Origin: Euborellia annulipes
Lineage: Eukaryota > Arthropoda > Insecta > Dermaptera > Anisolabididae
Direction: 5' to 3'
Assembly (NCBI GenBank): GCA_023213315.1
Contig: JAKCPI010014841.1
Location: 1 to 64,000, forward strand
Length of the DNA stretch: 64,000 bases
Notes under the pieces: generated by a model
Databases searched by the model: none
Told to the model about the DNA's origin: nothing
What the model saw: only the letters and a program-made list of their open reading frames with translations
Position numbers and translations under genes: made by a program
Part shown: positions 1-11,574 of the stretch, piece after piece
How positions within the stretch are numbered: position 1 is the first letter of the stretch
Layout of the letters: the number at the start of each line of letters is the position of its first letter

Positions 1-410
1 GGATAGATCTTCATAAACTCATTTAAACTCAGAATACATTTCTGTTTCTTTCATTTCCTTCTGAATAAAGAAAGTAAAATGCTTATATAAATAATAAATT
101 AAATGAATCCCTTCTATAATTTTATTAATTTAATTATACCCCAGAGCTGTTATTTTGAGTTAGAAAATCAATCAACAGGGATTTTTTGTTCAAATGAATT
201 ACTATGTTTTGCAAATAAATCTAAAGTTATAACACTGTTTTCAAAGCAGAAACAAAAAATTCTATTAAACGATAACCAAAACAAATTAAATTGATAAAAA
301 GATTTAATAATAATAATCTAAGGATTTTTGTTGTGTAGGCATGACTTTTAATTGATTGAAGGACATCCTGAATACTTCAATCAATTAAAAATAATAAGAA
401 AATTATAAAA
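1..410. other. AT-rich sequence, no gene seen
   Basis: Low-complexity AT-rich DNA. A short frame at 103-294 has biased composition and no recognisable domain. I see no repeat family or RNA gene here. Confidence 0.5.
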
Positions 411-646
411 GACTTGTTTCTGTTTAACTGTGGTTTATTTGTGCAAATTACAACGTTTAGACCACCTATTCTGAGGATAATCTAGCTTAAGGTCTCATTG
501 AATGTTGCATTTGTGTCAATTTTTTGAAGTGATAATATACTTGTCACCGAAACAACATTCTTTGTGTACCTGAGGAAGGAAACAAAATGGGTTGACGAAA
601 CGTTGTAATTTTTACAAAAACTTTACAGTTAAATCAACAAGCCTTT
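411..646. repeat. Degenerate foldback element
   Basis: The ends are imperfect inverted copies of about 45 bp: the left arm runs from GACTTGTTTCTGTTTAAC and the right arm ends GTTAAATCAACAAGCC. The right arm carries CTGAGGA followed by GAAACGTTGTA at 593-606, a decayed version of the hammerhead-like module found intact elsewhere in the window. No clean target-site duplication was found. Confidence 0.5.
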
Positions 647-685
647 CAGTAATGATAATAACTGTGAAAGCCTAAATACCAAAAT

Positions 686-1110
686 GAAAAAATCTGCTGT
701 GCTTGTCACATCAGATTTTTCGTGTCGACATATATTTAGTTTCCGCGGATATATTAGAATTCAAGATGTAAAATTTTCAAGTATAGGAAAATATTTAATT
801 TGGTGTTACCATGGCAACCATTTCTCCTATCGTTCCTATGAAGCACAAGAGTAAAGTGGTCTCCAGAATATTTCAATGGCAAAATGAGAATATACATTTT
901 AAAGAGTATCTAAAAAATAATTGATTTTTGAATTTTAATCAAAATTGTTGGGGGCGAATTTTGAGAAAATCGAAAAAAACTGAAAAAGTACATCAGTAAA
1001 GTATTAGTAGCAACTCTTTGGCCGATTTTGTTTAAAAGCTTATTTTCACGCTCCAGGAGGGTACAAAACTTAAATATAAAATTTCAACGTCGTCGTTCTA
1101 CTAAGCATAT
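686..1110 (+). repeat. Dispersed repeat family A, 3'-truncated copy
   Basis: It matches the copies at 8758-9402, 43256-43764, 16915-17368 (reverse) and 55003-55802 (reverse). Shared landmarks in order are GTGCTTGTCACACCAGAT, TTACCATGGCAACCATTTCT, AAAATGAGAATATACATTTT and CTTAAATATAAAATTTCAAC. This copy stops before the 3' terminal hairpin. There is no coding capacity; the family looks non-autonomous and its class is unknown. Confidence 0.75.
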
Positions 1111-2094
1111 TCATATCTTTAAGTTATTTCCAAAACTTTTGAATTTTTACTCTATTTGTATAAATTTTCGAAAAAAACTTGTTGAATTTTCAAAAGATTC
1201 AAGTTTGGAATAAAGGGATCAGAACAAAAATGAGTCCCAAGAGAAGAGAGAGAGAGAGAGCTCTATCTATAGCTACCTATTAACCGTAAAATGAAAGAAA
1301 AGCGATTGTTCTCTGCAGAATGGGATGAAACCCGTGGAGAATCATTCCCCACGCTCTCGAGTTAAAGCGAATGAAATATGACAAGCTACAAGCTTCAGCT
1401 TCAATTGCTCACCTTGACTCTTTTCTCTACATAATAAGATATTAATTACCATAATACTAATTTTATTTTATTCGCTCAGAAATGACTAATTACACCAGCC
1501 CTATACATGTAGGTACCTAAATCAATAACCGATACCACCAATATCTCCAACTGAGATGAAAAGTTTATAATTGAAGGAAAATTTCCATTTTATAAATAAA
1601 CTACTCTTTTTGTAATGATAAGGAATAAAAGCAAAAATAAAATTGCTGAGGGGAGATAAAAAAAAAAGTGATAAATTTAGTTTTTACTAAAAGACATTAA
1701 TGGAAAAAATAAATATTTTAAAGAGATAACTTATATTTTTTTGTGTACAGTATGTACACAAGAAACCCGAGAATTCATTTTTGTGAATTTATTTATTTAT
1801 AGTGATATGCCGCCTTTTTAATTAATGGCCATGTGATTTCGGAAAAGTAAAACATTACATTTTTGACCTAGAGTTGACTTTTATTCTGTATAATAAAAAA
1901 AAACCTGCTATCAATTGAAATAAATAAGGGTCAATGTAAATAAGTATATTTTGATAATGATAAAAATAATAAATCGAAAGTCTCCTCGTAATTTTCTTAT
2001 ATTCTTAAAAAAAAAAGTGATTATATCAAAAACTATTTAGTTTTCGAAAAATAAGTAGATAAAGTACTTTCGGGTGAGGGAATTTTATTTATTT
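1111..2094. other. Unassigned region with a short GA tract
   Basis: AT-rich with a (GA)n run at about 1245-1261. On the minus strand AAG/GTGAGC near 1410 resembles a splice donor, but no matching exon coding potential is visible. No gene is supported. Confidence 0.4.
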
Positions 2095-2225
2095 GTTTCC
2101 AATGTCTTTTTCAATATCTAACGTACCCCGGACCCTATTTACATATTTCAAATAATTGGTAGCTAATTCATTTTGAAAAAAATTTCTCGCTTGGGACGGG
2201 AAGCGAACCCGGGCACCAGATATTC
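2095..2225 (-). mobile_element. SINE family 2 fragment
   Basis: Read on the minus strand it has a B-box-like GGGTTCGCTTCCC, then CGTCCCAAGCGAG, an AT-rich arm, and a tail AGATATTGAAAAAG. The same order occurs at 49449-49913 (GATTCGCTTTCCGTCCCCAG ... AGATACCGAAAAAG). The A-box side is not recognisable, so this copy is partial. Confidence 0.5.
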
Positions 2226-2463
2226 CAAAAAGTTAAAAAAGTCAAGTATATATAGTTGAATATACCGAGACCAGAATCACTGGTCACATTTACAATTTGT
2301 GAACCAGTGTATAAGGATCTCGGAGAATAAGAAGTCAGATATATCCCCAGATTAAAAATTGTTTTTTTTTCTCGGGTTCCTATATCTGAAACACACATAC
2401 TTTGCCATTGGCCAAATGGGTTTACCGACGGCCATTTAATTAAGATAAAAAAAAAATATAGTT

Positions 2464-2881
2464 GAATTTTTAGGATAATATATTCACAAAAAATACACGC
2501 AAACAAATCCAAAAATACTTTTTCTGGATTCAAGGGAGGTCTAAAAACGTCTAGAATCAAAAATCTCGTAATTGAATTTTTTGCGATTACAATAAAGTTA
2601 CTTTTTTTTCTAAAAATCGGGATAGGTGGCCATCGAGAAATTAGGCTGTTGAACGAAAGCCATCCATACTCAATTTTTAGGATAATATATTCACAAAAAA
2701 TACACGCAAACAAATCCAAAAATACTTTTTCTGGATTCAAGGGAGGTCTAAAAACGTCTAGAATCAAAAAATCTCGTAATTGAATTTTTTTGCGATTACA
2801 ATAAAGTTACTTTTTTTTTCTAAAAATCGGGATAGGTGGCCATCGAGAAATTAGGCTGTTGAACGAAAGCCATCCATACTC
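2464..2881. repeat. Tandem duplication, 207-210 bp unit, two copies
   Basis: Two adjacent copies, 2464-2670 and 2671-2881, are almost identical and differ mainly in homopolymer lengths. Each runs from TTTTTAGGATAATATATTC to AAAGCCATCCATACTC. The spacing between equivalent bases (2473 and 2680) is 207. An open frame on the minus strand across it is simply the repeat read twice and has no protein similarity I recognise. Confidence 0.9.
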
Positions 2882-3402
2882 AATTATTTCAAATTTATGG
2901 AACATTTGTAAATTCTGAATAGCCTTTCAAGTCGAAAGATATATATAAAAAAAAAAATACTTTCGTTATTTACGTATACTTCATTAACAAGAAAATAAAA
3001 ATAATTTTAAATTTTTTAGCTTATTATAATTATAATGTTACTATAATAAATAACTGGAAAGTCATCACTGAGTTGCATCAATTAATATACATATGTCCTT
3101 TGGTTGTTTTTTTCCAATAAAACAATTTAATTAATTTTCCCTTATTCGTTGGAACAAATTAAATATTAATTATTTAATCATATTCTCAAGCGGAAATTGA
3201 AAAAAATTAAATTACAAAATATAAATTATAGGGCAAGAGTTTATAGATATTATATTATTAAATTTCAAAAAGCAGCCTAGTTTTTTTATTCAAAAAATCG
3301 TATTCAGGCAATGAACGCTTCGTCAAGTAAATCGATTTTTTAGGTTGTAATTATTATATTAATAATTTATAAGCATTGCGTTTTTTAAATTTTACCAAGT
3401 GT
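2882..3402. other. AT-rich sequence, no gene seen
   Basis: Homopolymer-rich DNA without recognisable coding, RNA or repeat features. Confidence 0.5.
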
Positions 3403-3662
3403 GAAATAGGAAAATCTGGGGTGTGGTCGCACAGCACACAACTTTTTCTTATCTTCGGTAATTGAAATTTGTGTTCTGTGCTTGTCATATCAAAATTTTT
3501 GGGTTAGCATATTTCTAGTTTCCGGCAGTACGGACGGTTTTTTACATTCAAAATGTGAAATTTATAATCATATAAAATATTTATATTTCCTATTCAGAAG
3601 GCTTACAAGAGTAAAATAAAATGTTCTTCAAACAATTTTGAGGGCAAAATGAGAATAAATAC
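3403..3662 (+). repeat. Repeat family A, 5' end with terminal hairpin
   Basis: It begins with the family's 5' palindrome: AAAATCTGGGGTGTGGTCGC ... TTGTGTTCTGTGCTTGTCAT, pairing with itself around TTCGGTAATTGAA. It then continues with ATATTTCTAGTTTCCGGCAG and AAAATGAGAATAAATA. The copy is 3' truncated. Confidence 0.65.
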
Positions 3663-3797
3663 AGTAGGCCTGCGTAGTTCTTTGACTAAAATTGTAACAA
3701 ATGAAAATTGAAACCCATTTTATGGGTTTGTCTCTGATCTGGAGGAAAGTTGATTGTGTGTAATCGGGTGTGTGTTTGGTTTGGGTTGACTTTGGGG

Positions 3798-4071
3798 GCA
3801 GTGGCGGATCCAGAGGTGTTCTCGGGGGGGGGGGGTATTCTGGAGGTGACTGGTCCCACAGCATACATTTTTTTCTCTTAATTTCGATAATTTAAAGGCG
3901 CATTCTGTACTTGTTTGCCAGAATATAACAACAACAAATCAAATTTTTAAGTATTAATTTTTAAAATTTTACATTAAAAATACATTTTTTTTTTTTTAGA
4001 AAAAAGTATTTTTTTTTTAATCTCAGGGGGGTAATTACCCCCTTCCCCCCCCCCCCCCGTATCAGCCCTTG
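3798..4071 (+). mobile_element. hAT-type MITE (GGCGGATCC family)
   Basis: A non-autonomous DNA transposon. It starts CAGTGGCGGATCCAGAGG and ends CAGCCCTTG, with an 8-bp duplication ctttgggg at 3790-3797 and 4072-4079. Internal landmarks are TTTAAAGGCGCATTCTGTAC and long G and C runs next to each end. Related copies lie at 15582-15862, 21902-22164, 32110-32378 and 57129-57650, mostly in reverse orientation. 8-bp duplications and CAGTGGCG-type ends are typical of hAT elements. It carries no transposase and would need one in trans. Confidence 0.85.
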
Positions 4072-4079
4072 CTTTGGGG

Positions 4080-5060
4080 CCACAATTTTGATACTCCCCA
4101 AGTTAAGGTGTTAGCCCTGGGTTCTCCTCGGGGTCTTAACCTGCCTATACCACAAGGCTTGCTTGAGGGCATATCTCTGAAACATCCATTAAACAGACCT
4201 GGGGGCTAGCAAGACTGCGACCCCTTAAACATACCTCCTCTATCATTACCTCCTAAATCTCTCTCTTGAAAATGGCTCCAAAAGAAGAGCCGAAATGTGG
4301 AGTAAATCTCAACATCCCATACGACTTAACCTGAGAAAACTTATCTTCGCATCGGCCTACATCCAGAACATACTCGTATATATATATAAGTTTATATATA
4401 GTAAGATAAAGTATTAATAAAAAGAAATAAAAGCCTACAATTTAAGATAATTATTTTAATGAAAATTATGAAAAAAATTAACTTAATTAAATGTTAAAAA
4501 AAAAAAAATGAAAGCATTTAAATATTTATTAAAATATGAAATGGCCGTAAAAATAAAAGACCAAGGGACATAAATGAGCACAAAAACATGTCAAGCTTGG
4601 CTGTTATTGTATTCCCCTGTGAATTTTAAACGTCCAAACCAGGGCAAGGTATCATAGTCGTTTTTTTTTTTTTTGCTCTCACGCACTCAGCTATCTATTG
4701 TTTGTTTAATAATGTGATAAAAAGAGGATTGAATGTGGTTTCTACATTCGTCGATTCAATTAGGGAGGATTTCCGAATATTCGTTAAATTCGAATGTTAG
4801 TCTCTATTTAAAATCAAACAACTATTAAATAGGCAACGATATGTTTAAACGAAAATACAATGAAAAATAAATAGCGAATTTTAATGTAATATTATATACC
4901 TATACTGTATATGAAACAACAGTGCTAAATATACAATAGAATATATTAAATAAACATTTTAATGGGAAGAATAAAGAGTTTTGAATGAAAAGAATAGAAA
5001 TGTATGGAATATTTTTATTGCTTAGACATTTAATATGATAGTTCCGGGATGACCAAGCTG
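4080..5060. other. Unassigned region; hairpin at 4271-4290
   Basis: 4080-4370 is less AT-rich and holds CTTGAAAATGGCTCC, a loop, then GAGCCGAAATGTGGAG. This resembles a decayed stem II plus GAAA of the hammerhead-like module. The rest is AT-rich with an (AT)n run near 4376-4390. No coding exon is recognised. Confidence 0.4.
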
Positions 5061-5331
5061 GAGCTCGGTGTAAAAAGGTTTTATACCTCAGTAAAGTACT
5101 AGTACTTGAAGATCTTGGGATAGGTAATCGAAAATTGTGTTCTATGCTTGTCACACCAGATTTTTTATCTCGACACATATTTCGTTTCCGACAAAATGGT
5201 ACATTTGAATTTAAGATATAAAAAATATGGTGGGGCTAGCCACACAACATATAACTTTCTCTTACCTTCGATAATCGAAAGTTGTGTTCTGTGCTTGTCA
5301 CACCAGATTTTTTGTCTCGAAACATATCTGT
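5061..5331 (+). repeat. Repeat family A, left part, split by a LINE
   Basis: It contains two rounds of the family's GTGCTTGTCACACCAGATT module (5147 and 5293). The segment 5184-5331 is almost identical to 8765-8912 beyond the LINE. Either a repeat was duplicated at LINE insertion or two copies were adjacent. Confidence 0.75.
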
Positions 5332-7161
5332 TTAAAATCATTTGAATATCTATCTGTCAAAGGAATTAAACAAAGTAAATACGGGAGAGCTAGCGGTGGT
5401 ATAATTGCATTTATAAAAAAAAATAAGTTTAAACAAATAACTGAATTAAAATGTAATGACAACTGGATATTTGTAAGGTGTGAAAGAGAACAAAACTACT
5501 ATATCATAGGCACGATATATCTTAAACCAAATTTTGATGCGGAGGAAGAAATAAATAAGTTGGAAGATTATTTAAACTATCTACAAAACCTATACCCTAA
5601 CGATAAAATAATAGTTGGTGGGGACTATAACGCACGAATTGGAGATCTAAACGAATATGAAGAAGAAGTTCTGGTAGACACCAATCTGGAAGCAAAACGA
5701 AAAACTAAAGACAATGTAATAAATAAAAGGGGAAGAAAATTGGTAGAAAGTATGGAAGCCTGCGGATTTATGGTCACTAACGGAAGGTCCCTATCAGATG
5801 ATGTAGGGGAATTCACATGTATTACCTATAATGGGAAAAGTGTTATCGATCTTGTATGGATCAACCAAGCAATAATTAAAGATTTTATCGATATGAAAAT
5901 TGAACATTTCTCCCTTGTATCATGCCATCTTAGTAATTCAGTAAAAATATATGATAATAGGAAAAATACTCCCACATTGGAAATCAACGAAAATAGAAAA
6001 ATAAAATACATATTACAAGAAAATGAGTTAACTCACTTAAAATATAAATTGTGTCTGACAGAAGAACGAAGTAGCCTCTACTTTTTCTCTGAGGATCCTG
6101 AACAACTATACGCAAACCTGATAGAAGCAATGGAAAGAGCAGCTATTAATTCCGGTTATATGATTAAAACTATAAAAAATAATAGATGTCAAAATAAAAT
6201 TTGGTTTAACGGACAGTGTATCAAAGCAAAAAAAAATGCAAACATATTATATAAAATATGGAAGAAGGACCAAGGGGAAATAAACATTCAAAATTATTTA
6301 GAAGCAAGAAAAGTATATATAAATACAATAAAGGAGGAAAAAAATAAATATAATAAGGAGCTAACAGACAAATTCTCCCAAATAAAGAATGGGACCGAAT
6401 TCTGGGACATTGTCAGAAAAATAAGGAATATAAAGAAAAACGAAGAAAATGTAAATGTGACAATTAGTATGTGGGAGCAACATTATGAAGAGTATTATAA
6501 AAATATAGAATATAACCATATTAACTTCATAACACCGAAACACCCTTTCCTCGACCAAGATATTTCTTTTGAAGAAATAAAACAAGCTATTAAAACAAGT
6601 AAAAAACGGAAAGCAACAGGAAGTGATAACATCAAAAATGAACTTTTCCAACTACTTACACCTGAATGGCTCCACTACTTACAGAATTTATTTAATACAA
6701 TTTTCAATAAAGAAAGCTATCCTAGGGAATGGGCAAAAATTCAAATGAAATTAATACACAAGAAAGGGGATAAAGATAATTTATCGAATTATAGAAATAT
6801 TGCCCTGATGAATAGCATTGCCAAATTGTTTAATAGTATCATGGCAGAAAGAGTAAGAAAATGGGCCGAAGAAGGAAACATATTGTCAGAAAACCAATCA
6901 GGTTTTAGAAAGAAGCGAGGATGTATGGATAATCTCTTCGTACTCTCCTCATTAATGTACTCAAAAACAAGACTAAAGGGAAGGTACCTCTACGCGCTGT
7001 TCGTTGACTTCGAGAAGGCATTCGACTCAATTAATCATCAACAACTATACGAAACTTTATATGATCTCGGCTTGAGTGGAAAAATTATAAATATAATTAG
7101 GAATATCTATGAGAAAGCAACTATAGTCGTTGATTGGAAAGGGAGAGCTCCAGAGAAATAA
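5332..7161 (+). pseudogene. LINE endonuclease and N-terminal half of reverse transcriptase
   Basis: No start codon belongs to the element; the frame reads in from the flanking repeat. Endonuclease: GRASGGIIAFIKK near 5383, GDYNARIG near 5620, SVIDLVWIN near 5835. The expected SDH motif near 5925 reads SCH, so the catalytic Asp is replaced. The N-terminal Asn and Glu of the family are missing by truncation. Reverse transcriptase: KATGSDNIKNELF (about 6610), LIHKKGD...NYRNIALMNSIAKLF, NQSGFRKKRGCMDNL, and motif A YALFVDFEKAFDS (about 6990-7030). The frame ends at TAA 7159-7161 shortly before motif B, which continues in another frame from about 7134. Family proteins are one continuous ORF2, so this is a frameshifted pseudogene. 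Confidence 0.9.
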
Positions 7162-8495
7162 AAATAGCTAAGGGAATATTGCAGGGAGATGCAATGAGCC
7201 CCTATTTATTCTCTTTGTATATAAATGATATAGGAAAGTTCTTTAAAGAAAGAGGCCACGAAGGAATAAATATCGATAATAAAAATTCTTTAATGGAGCT
7301 ACTCTTCGCAGATGATTTGGTATTGTTGGCTGACTCGGAGATTGAATTGAAAAAGATATTGAAAACACTGGAAACTTATTCAAAAGAAAAAAATCTAAGG
7401 GTAAATTTAGATAAGACAAAAATTATCCCATTCAGAAAAAGTATTAAATGCAAAAAACTAGAAGAATATACATATAATGGCAAGAAAATAGAAATTGTAA
7501 ATCAATATACATACCTCGGAATTCCTTTTGCAGCTTCGTGCAAATTTAAACAGGCCTCGGAAAATTCTGTATCCAAGGGTATGGCAGCATTTAACAATGT
7601 TAGAAATATATTAAATATCACCAAATCAGACTCGTGGGAATCAAAAATGAAACTAATAAATACTATGGTGAACACAACCATGCTATATGCTGCTGAAATA
7701 TGGGCCCTGAGGTATATAAATAAAATAGAACAAATGCAAAATAGGTTTATCAAAACGTTACTACAGCTGCCTAAAACTACACCTAATTGCTATATGTATC
7801 TAGAAATAGGCACAAATATAATAAAGACATCAATCATAAAGAAAACATTAAATTGGTGGGTCAAAATGAAAGAGATGCCTGAAAATAGGACACCAAAAAT
7901 TTGTTTAAATAGGCTTATTTACCTAGACAATATACCCTCTAACAACAACCATCAGGACTTAAACTGGTTCACCCAAATAAAACTAATATTAAGCACCATA
8001 AATCTACGGCCCGAAGACATTAATAAGGACAACGTCAACAGAATAATAGAAAGATTTGAAATAGTTGATAGACAAGAAATAATAAATAAACTGGAAAAAT
8101 CTAAATATAATGAACATTATAAAAATATATACCCGGATAGCGGCCCAGCGAGATACCTACTCTTGAGAAGTTCAATTCAAAAACACAGAATAGCAGCACA
8201 ATTAAGACTAGCTAATGAAAAGCATTTCATCCAACTGATCTATAAGGACCAAGTTTGTAGAATTGATCCTGGAGAAAGCTGCACTGTCTGTAACTTGAGA
8301 GAAAAGGAGAGTATCTTCCACATCTTATTCACCTGCCCAATGTATCATAATAGTAGGGAAAAATTTATAAAGAAATATATGGAAAGGGGATGTAGTGTGA
8401 ATTTTTTATTAAATATAGAGGACAAAAATAAGCTGAATGATTTGTTTTATTTTATAGTAGAAGTAATTAAGAGAAGAAGCTTGATCTGGTTCTAA
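7134..8495 (+). pseudogene. LINE reverse transcriptase C-terminal half with zinc-knuckle-like motif
   Basis: It continues the preceding frame after a one-step frameshift in the 28-bp overlap and has no ATG of its own. Motif B is GILQGDAMSPYLFSLYINDI, motif C is FADD (about 7307-7318, with both catalytic Asp), motif D is NLRVNLDKTKI, and motif E is YTYLGIPF. Near the C terminus CTVCNLREKESIFHILFTC gives a C-x2-C-x7-H-x4-C arrangement usual in APE-type LINEs. The stop is at 8493-8495, about 260 bp before the (ATT)n tail. The frame is otherwise intact for 453 codons, so the copy is fairly young. Confidence 0.9.
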
Positions 8496-8712
8496 AGTAT
8501 AGAAAAAATTGTAATATAATGGTCTAATAATTTAATTGTATAAATGTTAAGTCTGAAAAATGTATTTAATTATCTAAATATTAAGTAAAATATGTAAAGA
8601 TAATGTGTATAGATCGGAGAAAAAGGGAAAGAAAAGAAGAAATGTTTAAAGAAAAAATGTAAAGTAATGTAGAGAAAAAGAGTAAACTCACTCACTTTGT
8701 ATAGCGAAAAGC

Positions 8713-8757
8713 TGAAGACAAAATAAACGAATTATTATTATTATTATTATTATTATT
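8713..8757 (+). repeat. LINE 3' tail: AATAAA and (ATT)n
   Basis: AAAATAAACGAATT is followed by about eight ATT units. AATAAA could act as the polyadenylation signal of the LINE RNA. The microsatellite tail marks the retrotransposition end. Confidence 0.85.
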
Positions 8758-9402
8758 TATATCTGTTTCCGACAAAATGGTACATTTGAATTTAAGATAT
8801 AAAAAATATGGTGGGCCTAGCCACACAACACAACTTTCTCTTACCTTCGATAATCGAAAGTTGTGTTTTGTGCTTGTCTCACCAGATTTTTTGTGTCGAC
8901 ATATATTTAGTTTCCGCCAAAATATTAGAATTCGAGATGTAAAACTTATAAACATGGGAAAATATTTATATCAGTTACCATGGCAACCATTTCTCCTTTC
9001 AATGTCAAAATGATAATATACATTTTAAAGAGTATCTAAAAAATGATTGATTTTTGAATTTTAATCAAAATCCTTGGAGCGAATTTTGAGAAAATCGAAA
9101 AAAAGAAACTGAAAGAGTACATCAGTAAAGTACTAGTACTCTTTGGCCGATTTTGTTCAAAAGCTTTGTGTCATGTACCAGTGGAGTGTCTAACTTAAAT
9201 ATAAAATTTCAACCTCCTAGCTCTTTTCGTTCTTGATATATTTTGTTCACACACAGACCATGTTGCGAAAAAAAAATTTTCGGTCTCAGGGGACCTCAAA
9301 ACGTGTATATCCATTAAAATCTCGACATCGAATTTTTGACATGAATCCAATACTTTCTCTCTCTATATATTAACATATATAGAGGTAAGAGAAAGTAAAA
9401 AT
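8758..9402 (+). repeat. Repeat family A, right part with 3' terminal hairpin
   Basis: Nearly complete body from GTTTCCGACAAAATGG through CCATGGCAACCATTTCTCC, AAATCGAAAAAA, GTACTAGTACTCTTTGGCC and ACCTCCTAGCTCTTTTCG. It ends in the family's 3' hairpin TACTTTCTCTC-TATATATTAACATATATA-GAGGTAAGAGAAAGTA. It is separated from the 5061-5331 part by the LINE. Confidence 0.8.
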
Positions 9403-10746
9403 TTGCATAAAGCTTGAATAAGTTCTCAACCTATGTATCCGGCAAAAGCTTTTTTGTATTCACCTTCGGCCCTCTTTCTATTAAAATTGAGGAACAATTA
9501 TCCGGAAATTGGTGTGAGGCATCTTTAACGAAAGAATAATTTTCTGATATTTCGGTTACAGTGAACTGAGAGAATATTTGAACAAAATATCAAATGATGG
9601 ATAGCTTGACTATTTGAAATGTTCATTATGAATGAATGAGTAATATCCCTTTAATCGGTTTTCCTAATCGATTTTCTACTTGAATTATCAAATAAAATGA
9701 ATATAATGATTTAACTAATCGAATGTCATTGATAAAATTATCATTAACGAATTATACTGTAATATATCCTATTTTTATCCTATAAATTAATATGTAAAGC
9801 TAATTTTTTTTTTTTCTAAAAAGAGTTCCAGGTATTGTATTCATTCATTGTTGAACAAATGAATTTGTTTATATTTACCCTTTTTTTAATGACACCTGTA
9901 TGATTTTGTTTTGATTTTTTATCAAAATTAACGAATATTTTCTATTTCTTCTGTGATTATTTCAAAAACTATTCAGTTTTCGTAAAAATGTCAAAGAATA
10001 AAAACTTTTTAAAATAGAGTATTTTATCATAATATAACAAAAAAATTGAAAATTTCAAAATTTTTGAAAAAACTTTTTAAGTAAAGTACTACTTTCAAGT
10101 GACGTATTTACTCCAAAAGTTGATAGAAATCTACAATTTTAGTGTAAGGAGCATATACCAAATTTCATCGATCCAGCTGCTTTGGTTTTTAAGCAATCGT
10201 GTTTACACACACACACAGACGTAATTCCAAAAGAATATACGAGAAAGTCTCGGGGAAGTCAATCCCCATATTTTTTTTTTGGAATGGGTGCATAAGGTCC
10301 GAAGACCTATAATGGCCAGTGGTCACATGCAGCCAGGGGGAATATAGTTAAAAAATAAATAAATAAACGAGAAGCATAAAAATGGAACTCAACTGCGGGA
10401 ACTGAGAAGATGCCTGTTAAGATTAGACTTGAAAGTCTGAAAATTGTAGGTTTTGGGGAAGATAGGAGCAGGGAGCTTGTTCCAATGTACATATCGGAAG
10501 TGGAAGACACTTTGATCAAACCATATATTTTGTAGGACAAATATTTTTTTTTTATTTAATGTTAATAATTTTCTTAAGATTTAATTAAAAAAACACATAA
10601 ATAATAATAATTGAGAATCGTCATATTGAAATATTATATCCCTGCTACTCCTGTTAGCTACCACAATCAAGAATTGCTGTAAGAGGAAAAATTGGTCGTC
10701 TCATCAAAATAAAGCTATTCACGGAAAATTAGCTTGATAGTAATAT
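9403..10746. other. Decayed repeats, no gene seen
   Basis: 9905-10230 resembles the old repeats around 2015 and 22560 (TTTCAAAAACTATTCAGTTTTC) and ends in a CACACACACACAGAC tract. 10300-10540 is compositionally richer and may be a decayed retroelement fragment, but I cannot assign it. No supported gene. Confidence 0.4.
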
Positions 10747-10754
10747 TCACATGT

Positions 10755-10793
10755 ACTCCTGAGGATGGGTTATTAGCCCGAAATATATCGAGT
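10755..10793 (+). ncRNA. Hammerhead-ribozyme-like motif with ATATAT stem III
   Basis: ACTC, CTGAGGA, a single T, GGGTT-ATT-AGCCC hairpin, GAA, ATATAT, C, GAGT. Stem I is ACTC/GAGT. Stem II has five pairs, one of them G-U. The usual ACGT is replaced by another self-complementary string, ATATAT, and is followed by C as a cleavage-site base. The extra T between CTGAGGA and stem II departs from the consensus. Activity is an inference from the architecture. Confidence 0.45.
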
Positions 10794-10799
10794 TATAAA

Positions 10800-11574
10800 T
10801 TCAAATAATTTATTTATTTATTCATTTATTACTTAGTGAAACCTCACATGTAGACTACTAAATAATTTTACTTATTGAGAGTAATAACTTGTAAAAATGA
10901 GCATGGGCTCCCTGGCTGATTAGAGAAGAGTCCAGGCTCTGCGGCTAGTATTTTAGCAGCATTTTGGCAATTTCAGTTTCTTTAGAGGTTTTTTTTTTTT
11001 TTTTTTTTTTTGGAAGATTAAGTTATATTGAATGAATTCTATTAAAAAAAAAAAAAAATCACATGGTTAATTTATTTATTATAATCATTAGTTCTCTACT
11101 CTTAATATTCAGTAGAATTTTATGAAAACGCAAGTAATAATTGATTTTATTGTTCCATTAGAATTTGATTCATTCTATTATAATAAAATTAATTGGGGTC
11201 GCTGTAGCCTAATACGAACATGTCCGGAAATTAAATATTCAAATTACTGCTTCCATATTGATAAATTTTAGTAGGATACTTTATTAGTTCATTTATGCAC
11301 ATTCATAAATTTAATATGTATTTTTTAAGTCAATTTATTACATATAAAAATGAAATATTATATTTAACTAGGGATATTTATTATCTTTACTTGGGTTGAC
11401 AGTTCAGTATTAATGTAATCTTCACTCTAATAAATTTATATCTTTCTATAAGAGGTGTAACTTCTTGCAAGAGCTATCTAATTCGACACATAATAATAAT
11501 AAAGCAACTTACATATTATACTTTGTTAGATACATATATATAATTATTATTGGAAATTATAAACTGTTTTGTTA
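10800..11574. other. AT-rich sequence, no gene seen
   Basis: It contains a poly-T run (10989-11012) and otherwise unremarkable AT-rich DNA. Confidence 0.5.

Larger units (their letters stand above)
5332..8757 (+). mobile_element. 5'-truncated APE-type non-LTR retrotransposon (LINE)
   Basis: A LINE remnant encoding endonuclease, reverse transcriptase and a C-terminal zinc-knuckle-like motif. The frame is broken near 7140. The 3' end is AAAATAAACGAATT followed by (ATT)n instead of poly-A, as in several CR1/Jockey/I-type groups. The first part of the endonuclease and any ORF1 are missing, so it was truncated at insertion or later. It lies inside a family A repeat and is flanked by about 150 bp of near-identical sequence. 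The exact clade cannot be fixed by eye. Confidence 0.9.

Noticed and set aside
593..606. Active hammerhead
   Set aside because: GAAACGTT and CTGAGGA are present but stem II does not pair well and stem I is about three pairs.
1400..1420. Splice donor AAG/GTGAGC on the minus strand
   Set aside because: A single short match without an associated coding exon; expected by chance in 64 kb.
2168..2767. 199-codon minus-strand frame
   Set aside because: It spans the 207-bp tandem duplication and SINE 2 sequence; the protein repeats itself and resembles nothing known.
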